Positions 5,982 through 10,313 of a stretch of DNA of 10,313 bases are shown here, piece by piece. A program made the translations under genes and the position numbers. The stretch is from the NCBI GenBank assembly GCA_041748615.1, contig JBGTCY010000051.1:1-10313 (forward strand), written 5' to 3'. The first letter of the stretch is position 1, and every line of letters starts with the position of its first letter. This DNA is from JBGTCY01 sp041748615 (lineage in GTDB: Bacteria; Bacteroidota; Bacteroidia; Chitinophagales; CAIOSU01). Under the pieces are notes generated by a model. The model did not search any database, was not told the DNA's origin, and worked only from the letters and a program-made list of their open reading frames with translations.

Positions 5982-5989
5982 CAAAAATA
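5982..5989 (-). promoter_or_regulatory. Bacteroidota -7 box of the flippase gene
   Basis: On the minus strand this reads TATTTTTG, matching TAnnTTTG. It lies about 20 bases before the TTG start at 5961, which supports that start. No convincing -33 element is seen. Confidence 0.5.
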
Positions 5990-6066
5990 ATCATTAAATA
6001 TTACGTAGATACATGAAATAAGTTTAGGCATTTAAAAAATGAACGAGTTGTCGTTTTAAAGCGCCA

Positions 6067-6186
6067 AAAATCAAATCACAAAAAACAAATCATATTCAAT
6101 ACTGAAAATTCAATTTACAAATACGTACAGACATACTGTTATGAGTTTGATTTTTTGTTATTGAAATTTATTTGTGATTTGATTTT
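6067..6186. repeat. 16-bp perfect inverted repeat (AAAATCAAATCACAAA)
   Basis: AAAATCAAATCACAAA at 6067-6082 is the exact reverse complement of 6171-6186. The arms enclose 88 bp. The related words ACAAATCA and TGTGATTTG recur just inside and outside the arms, so a larger imperfect structure is possible. All of it is very AT-rich. Confidence 0.65.
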
Positions 6187-6222
6187 GTGATTTGTAATTT
6201 CAATTCAATGCTGAAAATTCAA
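6094..6222 (+). repeat. 20-bp direct repeat (ATTCAATrCTGAAAATTCAA)
   Basis: The copies at 6094-6113 and 6203-6222 match at 19 of 20 positions; the difference is A or G at the eighth base. The period is 109 bp. They overlap the region of the 16-bp inverted repeat, giving a mixed direct and inverted repeat cluster. Confidence 0.65.
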
Positions 6223-6256
6223 ACACAAATCAAAATAAAAACAAAGAGTTCTCAGA

Positions 6257-6310
6257 ATCCCCCGCAATTTCGTATCGAATCCAGGGGGATGCCGGAACAA
6301 GTCCGGGATG
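6257..6310. repeat. REP-like double hairpin
   Basis: ATCCCCC (6257-6263) pairs with GGGGGAT (6284-6290). Directly after it CCGGA (6292-6296) pairs with TCCGG (6302-6306) around ACAAG. The second half resembles the widespread intergenic 'atGCCGGAnCAAGTCCGGnATGACa' element of many bacterial genomes. Its GC content stands out from the AT-rich surroundings. Confidence 0.55.
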
Positions 6311-6364
6311 ACATTTACGTAGTCTGGTTTTTCCTGTAAAAAAAAATGTAGTTTCTTCCTTCCC

Positions 6365-6373
6365 TAAAATTTG
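6365..6373 (+). promoter_or_regulatory. Possible -7 box of the cystathionine synthase/lyase gene
   Basis: TAAAATTTG resembles TAnnTTTG but with three instead of two bases between TA and TTTG. It lies 27 bases before the ATG at 6400. This is a weak call. Confidence 0.25.
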
Positions 6374-6399
6374 CTCAAATTGTCGCTTAAATTCTGAAA

Positions 6400-7539
6400 A
6401 TGAAACTCTCTACCAAATTACTGCACGCGCTGCATCATGAAGAACAGGCGACAGGCTCCATTGTGACGCCTGTATTTCAAACATCCACTTTTTTACAAAC
6501 GGACATTGGAGTACACAAAGGATTTCACTACAGCCGCATAAAAAATCCCACGCGCACAGCATTGGAAAACACGCTTGCAGTGATTGAAAGCGGAAAACAC
6601 GCTTTTTCTTTCGGAAGCGGGATGGCTGCCATTGACGCGGTGACACGCCTCCTGAAACCAGGCGATGAAGTGATTGTCACCGAACATCTGTATGGCGGCA
6701 CCTTCAGATTGTTTAACGGTCTGCTCAATCAGAATAACATAAAAATCAAACTCACAGACCTGCGTGATGCTTCAAATTTTGAAAAACTGATTACTCCGCA
6801 GACAAAAATGGTGTGGGTTGAGACGCCCACGAACCCGGTTTTACAAGTCATTGATTTAAAAAAAGTGGCTGACATAACAAAGCGTCATCAATTATTGATG
6901 GTAGTGGACAATACGTTTGCCACTCCCTGCCTGCAACGCCCGCTTGAATTGGGCGCGGACATTGTCGTGCATTCCGCTACAAAATATCTTGGGGGTCACT
7001 CGGATGTCATCCAGGGAGCGGTGATTTGTAATGAGCCATCCGTAGCGGAAAAAATCCATTTCATTCAGACTTCAGCAGGCGCGATTCCCGGACCGCAGGA
7101 TTGTTTCTTAGTGTTGCGCGGCATCAAAACGCTTGCCGTGCGGATGCGCGCGCATTGTGAAAACGCGATGCAGGTTGCCGAATTTCTGCAAGTACATGCC
7201 AGAGTACGTAATGTCTATTATCCTGGGTTACCCGCTCATCCCGGTTATGCCATTGCCCGTTCGCAAATGGATGATTTCGGGGGAATGGTGTCTTTTGATT
7301 TGCTTGATGATACCAAAGATGCCGCCCGTGCTTTTTTCCAAAAAACAAAAATTTTCGTTTTGGCGGAATCATTGGGTGGTGTGGAATCCACGATGACGCA
7401 TCCCGCATCAATGTCGCATCCAATGCTGGGCAGGCAGGAACAAGAAAGGCTTGGTATCAGTCAATCTTTAATCCGTCTGAGTGTGGGTATTGAAGATGCC
7501 GGAGATTTGCTGGAAGATTTGAAACAGGCTTTGGGTTAA
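6400..7539 (+). CDS. Cystathionine gamma-synthase/gamma-lyase family PLP enzyme
   Basis: The product is 379 residues, the normal length for the Cys/Met metabolism PLP-dependent family (fold type I, cytoplasmic tetramers). Key residues are visible. YSRIKNPT (44-51) supplies Y and R from a neighbouring subunit to the cofactor phosphate. GSGMAA (72-77) lies at the phosphate site. EHLYGGT (95-101) contains Y98, which stacks on PLP. VDNTFATP (169-176) contains D170. SATKYLGGHSDV (192-203) has the PLP-binding K195. AESLGGVESTMTHPASMSH (322-340) and LIRLSVGIED complete the active site. The glutamate before SLGG is typical of cystathionine gamma-synthases and gamma-lyases rather than methionine gamma-lyases. 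I cannot tell synthase (MetB) from lyase (CGL/MccB). It would link methionine and cysteine metabolism. It stands as a single gene, convergent with the OmpA lipoprotein gene. Confidence 0.9.
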   Translation: MKLSTKLLHALHHEEQATGSIVTPVFQTSTFLQTDIGVHKGFHYSRIKNPTRTALENTLAVIESGKHAFSFGSGMAAIDAVTRLLKPGDEVIVTEHLYGGTFRLFNGLLNQNNIKIKLTDLRDASNFEKLITPQTKMVWVETPTNPVLQVIDLKKVADITKRHQLLMVVDNTFATPCLQRPLELGADIVVHSATKYLGGHSDVIQGAVICNEPSVAEKIHFIQTSAGAIPGPQDCFLVLRGIKTLAVRMRAHCENAMQVAEFLQVHARVRNVYYPGLPAHPGYAIARSQMDDFGGMVSFDLLDDTKDAARAFFQKTKIFVLAESLGGVESTMTHPASMSHPMLGRQEQERLGISQSLIRLSVGIEDAGDLLEDLKQALG

Positions 7540-7565
7540 GCCAAGTTTCCAAATAACCTCAATGT

Positions 7566-7590
7566 ATCTAATATCTAAAATCTAATATCT
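7566..7590 (+). repeat. Tandem 11-bp repeat ATCTAATATCT
   Basis: Two identical copies, at 7566-7576 and 7580-7590, are separated by AAA in the gap between two convergent genes. Confidence 0.55.
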
Positions 7591-7626
7591 GCTCATGCAG
7601 ACTTCAAATTGCAGATTTTAATTTGA
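7588..7626. terminator. Possible bidirectional terminator between convergent genes
   Basis: TCTGC (7588-7592) pairs with GCAGA (7597-7601) around TCAT. Next to it TCAAATT (7604-7610) pairs with AATTTGA (7620-7626). The flanks are AT-rich but lack a clear U-tract, so this is only a candidate for ending transcription from both sides. Confidence 0.35.
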
Positions 7627-7651
7627 CGAATTCACTAAGCCGCAGATAATT

Positions 7652-9691
7652 TTATTCCTTCGGCTTTTCATTCACCCGAATCACATCCGGCTTCACGGAG
7701 TCAATCACCAATTTTTCTGAAAGCACTTTGAAAGTAGTGCGCCTGTTTTCCTGGTGTTCCTCTTCCGTACATTCCACGTCATCCAGACAGCGGTTGATGA
7801 TTTTACTTTCCCCATACCCTTTGGCGCGCAGGCGTTGCGGGTTGATGCCCTTTTGAATCAGATAGCGCACCACGGACTCCGCCCTGCCTTGTGACAACAC
7901 CATATTATATTGGTCACTACCACGCGAGTCGGTATGTGAGCCGATTTCCACTATCACTTCGGGGTTTTCATTCAGCAACGTAACCAACGTATCCAACACG
8001 ATTTCCGATTCTTCCCGCAGGGTGGTTTTATCATAATCATAATAAATATTCTGCAATACAATTTCCCTTTCTTCATAAATGCGCTCCATCAAAATCCGCA
8101 TTTTGATGGTGATGAGAATATTTTTCAAATCGCGCAATCCTTTTGTGGTGGTTTCTTCCGAACGGGTGAAATAATTTACTTTTTCACTCACTACTTTGTA
8201 ATTGGAGTTCGCATCCAGTTCAAAATCGAACCTCCCGAAGCGGTCGGAAAAAACGGTGTCAATATTTTTTAACCCGCCTTCATATTTTTTCAAAGTCAGC
8301 GAAGCGTCACTCAGCGGTTTAAAATCCAATACTTTGCTGTTGGGGTCAGCAGGGTTTTCAAAAATTTTCTCCAGCACAATTCCTTCGAGTTTGTAAATAT
8401 TTTCGTTCGCAAGCAGGAAATGATAAATGTCATCGCCTCCTTTTCCACCCTGTCTGTTGGAGGAGAAATACCCGGAGGAGCGCACCGGGTCGTTTTCGTC
8501 ATCCGGTTTTATTTTTTCAAAAAATATGGCAAAATCATCCGCGCCTGAATTGATGGGCGGCAAGAGATTCTCAACTTCCTTCCAGATTTTACCGGATTTT
8601 TTTGCCGAAAAAATATCCAATCCGCCCATGCCGACATGTCCGTTGGAAGCAAAATAGAGCGTTTCCGCTTCATCCACAAATGGAAACATTTCATCACCGG
8701 CAGTATTGATTTCATTACCGAGATTCTGTGGTATTGTCCAGTTATAATCTTCATAATAAGTTATGTAAAGGTCTTTGCCGCCATACCCACCCATCGGCAC
8801 ATCAGCGGCAAATATCATCGTGTTGCCGTCTTTTGAAAGCCAGGGCGTTCCGCAATTCACCGTGTCGCCAAAAAACGGGACAAGAATCGGCACACTCCAC
8901 AGCGCGCCATCAAACGTGCTTTCGTAAATGCGGCAGTATTCCGTCTTTTTTCCCTGCGAACCGCAACGTGTAAAGTAGAGCAGGTTAAATACTTCGTTGA
9001 AAGCGGGGGTGCCTTCATTAAACCCGGAATTGATTTGCGGACTGAAAGGGGCGATGGTGCGGTAATCATCATTTTTTTCCCTTTTGGAAATAAAGATGTC
9101 AGAATATTTTTCACCCGTCCAATGGTACGTGTCGCTGCCGGTAGCATCCAAACGGTCGGAAGTGAAAACCAAATCCCTGTCTTTGTAAATCACCGGACCA
9201 TATTCATTGGCAGTGGTGTTTATGCTCAGATTGGTCAGCGACATGGTGTTGCGCAACGACTGCCATTTCATCGCTTCCCGGCAGGCTTTAATCAGGTCTA
9301 ACGCTTTTTGTTTATTGAACGGGTCATCACGCGAATATTCATTGAATTGTGTGATTGCCTGGTTGTATTTTTCATTACTCATTAAAGTCAATCCAAAATT
9401 CAATTTCACTAAAGGATTGGCATATTCGAGACGCAATGCCTCCGCGTACCATTTTTCCGCTTCGCGAAATTGATTGGCAAGACGGTAACTTTCCCCCGCC
9501 ATGTAGGCTTTGTAGGCTTTCATTTTCGGTTCTGATTCCTGCCCGTATTCAGTTTTGAAAAGGTTGGCAGCCAGCGCGTAACTTTTTTGCTGAAAAGCCA
9601 TATTGCCGTCTTTGATTTTTCCGGAAGTGGCGCATCCTGCAATTAAAAAACTGATGAGCAAAGCGGGGAAAAGCCGGTAAATTTTTTTCAT
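7652..9691 (-). CDS. PorE-like outer-membrane lipoprotein: TPR, beta-propeller, CRD and OmpA peptidoglycan-binding domains
   Basis: The product is 679 residues. A lipoprotein signal peptide ends in LIAGC, so C20 would be acylated. Residues about 25-140 form TPR-like helical repeats (EAEKWYAEALRLEYANPLVKLNFG). From about 160 to 425 are PD40/WD40-type beta-propeller blades with repeated D(I/L)(F/Y) and SSNR motifs (DIFISKRE, KDLYITYYE, GGLDIFSAKKSG, GYFSSNRQGGKGGDDIY). Residues about 435-535 resemble a carboxypeptidase-regulatory-like beta-sandwich. Residues about 548-657 are an OmpA C-terminal domain with IYYDYDK, the peptidoglycan-binding HTDSRGSDQYNMVLSQGRA (586-604), and a Cys pair (C635, C641) before EEHQENRRT. 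This domain order plus lipidation is that of PorE, which ties the type IX secretion machinery to peptidoglycan. Bacteroidota carry several similar OmpA/PD40 paralogues, so orthology is likely but not certain. No porP/sprF gene is adjacent. Confidence 0.85.
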   Translation of the reverse strand: MKKIYRLFPALLISFLIAGCATSGKIKDGNMAFQQKSYALAANLFKTEYGQESEPKMKAYKAYMAGESYRLANQFREAEKWYAEALRLEYANPLVKLNFGLTLMSNEKYNQAITQFNEYSRDDPFNKQKALDLIKACREAMKWQSLRNTMSLTNLSINTTANEYGPVIYKDRDLVFTSDRLDATGSDTYHWTGEKYSDIFISKREKNDDYRTIAPFSPQINSGFNEGTPAFNEVFNLLYFTRCGSQGKKTEYCRIYESTFDGALWSVPILVPFFGDTVNCGTPWLSKDGNTMIFAADVPMGGYGGKDLYITYYEDYNWTIPQNLGNEINTAGDEMFPFVDEAETLYFASNGHVGMGGLDIFSAKKSGKIWKEVENLLPPINSGADDFAIFFEKIKPDDENDPVRSSGYFSSNRQGGKGGDDIYHFLLANENIYKLEGIVLEKIFENPADPNSKVLDFKPLSDASLTLKKYEGGLKNIDTVFSDRFGRFDFELDANSNYKVVSEKVNYFTRSEETTTKGLRDLKNILITIKMRILMERIYEEREIVLQNIYYDYDKTTLREESEIVLDTLVTLLNENPEVIVEIGSHTDSRGSDQYNMVLSQGRAESVVRYLIQKGINPQRLRAKGYGESKIINRCLDDVECTEEEHQENRRTTFKVLSEKLVIDSVKPDVIRVNEKPKE

Positions 9692-9791
9692 CGAAAATAT
9701 GAACGCTTGTTTCAGCTTTTTAGTTGTCGTGGTGAATGATTAACAGGAGATGCTTTAAGATATGTGCAGGTAAATTTATCAAAAAACCAAC

Positions 9792-9811
9792 TGAATCAGG
9801 CTTGAATCAGG
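9792..9811 (+). repeat. Short tandem repeat TGAATCAGG
   Basis: TGAATCAGG occurs twice with an 11-bp period in the roughly 200-bp gap between the lipoprotein and dockerin-like genes. I see no clear promoter for the lipoprotein gene in this gap. Confidence 0.3.
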
Positions 9812-9891
9812 ATGATGATGAAATTTCTATTCAAAAAATACACAGACCCGGTACTAAAATTCCGTTTCAGAAGATTGACAGCACTGTTCTT

Positions 9892-10313
9892 TCAAGGTTG
9901 TGGTGGCGTCCAATTTCCATTCGCATCGCCCAGCTTGATGCCGATAAAATTTTGATTTTGGAGTGACTCTTGAATCTGTGTGTAACTTCTTGTTTTTTCA
10001 AATCCATAGGGCTGAGCAGGGTTTGAAAAAATATAACTGCTGTTGACAAATTCCCAAAGTCGCCCGTTGTAGGAGGTGTTTTTCCCGAGAATGAGCGCGC
10101 GAATCTGTGTGATGTCAGAGGTGCTTACTGTCTGGTTGTTGTCAGCATTTGCCGCGATGATTTTATAAGGAGAATCTAACGGTTGCACAGAAAGAACATG
10201 TCTTCTTACACTCGTAATATCAGAGGTGCTTACCCCTCTTGAAACCGGATTGTCAGTCAGTTTTGAAGGTGTTATAATGTAATTTCCATTCACTTCCACC
10301 TCAAAACTGTATT
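9892..10313 (-). CDS. C-terminal part of a secreted protein with dockerin type I-like repeats, 5' end outside window
   Basis: The minus-strand frame is open to the right edge and ends at TGA 9892-9894. About 139 residues are visible, and the GTG at 10299 is only an internal valine. After a short beta-rich stretch (YSFEVEVNGNYIITPSK) come two dockerin-like calcium-loop/helix repeats: NPVSRGVSTSDITSVRRHVL and NADNNQTVSTSDITQIRALI, sharing the STSDIT core. Then come LWEFVNSSYIFSNPAQPYGF and the ending GIKLGDANGNW. This pattern is common in large secreted adhesin-like proteins of Chitinophagales and Saprospirales. Such proteins are usually longer after the GDxNG motif or end in a type IX sorting domain; this one stops seven residues after DANGN. 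It may be naturally short or truncated. I found no open continuation in other frames beyond about 13 codons. Confidence 0.75.
   Translation of the reverse strand, partial: YSFEVEVNGNYIITPSKLTDNPVSRGVSTSDITSVRRHVLSVQPLDSPYKIIAANADNNQTVSTSDITQIRALILGKNTSYNGRLWEFVNSSYIFSNPAQPYGFEKTRSYTQIQESLQNQNFIGIKLGDANGNWTPPQP

Larger units (their letters stand above)
5962..6399. other. 438-bp gene-free, AT-rich, repeat-rich intergenic region
   Basis: This region lies between the divergent flippase and PLP-enzyme genes and has no convincing open frame. It holds the flippase promoter, a 16-bp inverted repeat, a 20-bp direct repeat, and a GC-rich double hairpin, listed separately. It also holds many short ACAAATCA/TGATTTGT words and three copies of the palindrome TACGTA (6002-6007, 6122-6127, 6316-6321). 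I recognise no RNA family here. Confidence 0.6.

Noticed and set aside
6061..6240. CRISPR-like array
   Set aside because: The repeats are few, AT-rich and irregularly spaced, in both orientations, and no cas genes are present.
7124..7423. 99-residue minus-strand frame inside the PLP-enzyme gene
   Set aside because: It is antisense to conserved catalytic motifs of the enzyme and is a coding shadow.
9736..9966. 76-residue plus-strand frame between the lipoprotein and dockerin-like genes
   Set aside because: It overlaps the 3' end of the dockerin-like gene, has low-complexity composition and no recognisable family.

Overview
The window looks like chromosomal DNA of a Bacteroidota bacterium, probably of the Chitinophagales/Saprospirales type; this is inferred, not proven. 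Several genes are preceded by the Bacteroidota -7 promoter box TAnnTTTG (before the Wzz-like gene, the thioredoxin-like gene, the thymidylate kinase and the flippase). Leaders lack Shine-Dalgarno sequences. The right end carries an OmpA/TPR/beta-propeller lipoprotein of the type IX secretion (PorE-like) kind and a dockerin-repeat surface protein. Base composition is moderate to AT-rich between genes. I see no tRNA, rRNA, CRISPR array, transposase or phage gene.

Layout: (1) 1-2009, minus strand: a Wzz-type chain-length protein followed 4 bp later by an O-antigen ligase/polymerase-like membrane protein that runs off the left edge. (2) 2329-3678, plus strand: a compact three-gene cluster of a small CxxC thioredoxin-fold protein, a DUF2024 protein with an apparent signal peptide, and a MarR-family regulator with a C-terminal cysteine cluster. 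A 23-bp palindrome sits on the -7 box of this operon, and a second copy of its core lies in the loop of a strong hairpin after the first gene. (3) 3782-4420, plus: thymidylate kinase. (4) 4516-5961, minus: Wzx-type polysaccharide flippase with a TTG start. (5) 5962-6399: a 438-bp gene-free, repeat-rich region. (6) 6400-7539, plus: a Cys/Met-metabolism PLP enzyme (cystathionine gamma-synthase/lyase). (7) 7652-9691, minus: PorE-like OmpA lipoprotein. (8) 9892-10313, minus: C-terminal part of a dockerin-repeat secreted protein, N-terminus outside the window.

How the genes fit together: the Wzz-like, ligase/polymerase-like and flippase genes belong to Wzx/Wzy-type surface polysaccharide export, but no glycosyltransferases lie here. 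The PorE-like lipoprotein and the dockerin-like protein fit a type IX secretion, cell-surface theme. The most unusual part is the thioredoxin-like/DUF2024/MarR cluster. It looks like a self-regulated, thiol- or metal-based sensing unit whose function I cannot assign. Short dispersed repeats (2110-2160, 4451-4500, 6257-6310) punctuate three of the intergenic regions.
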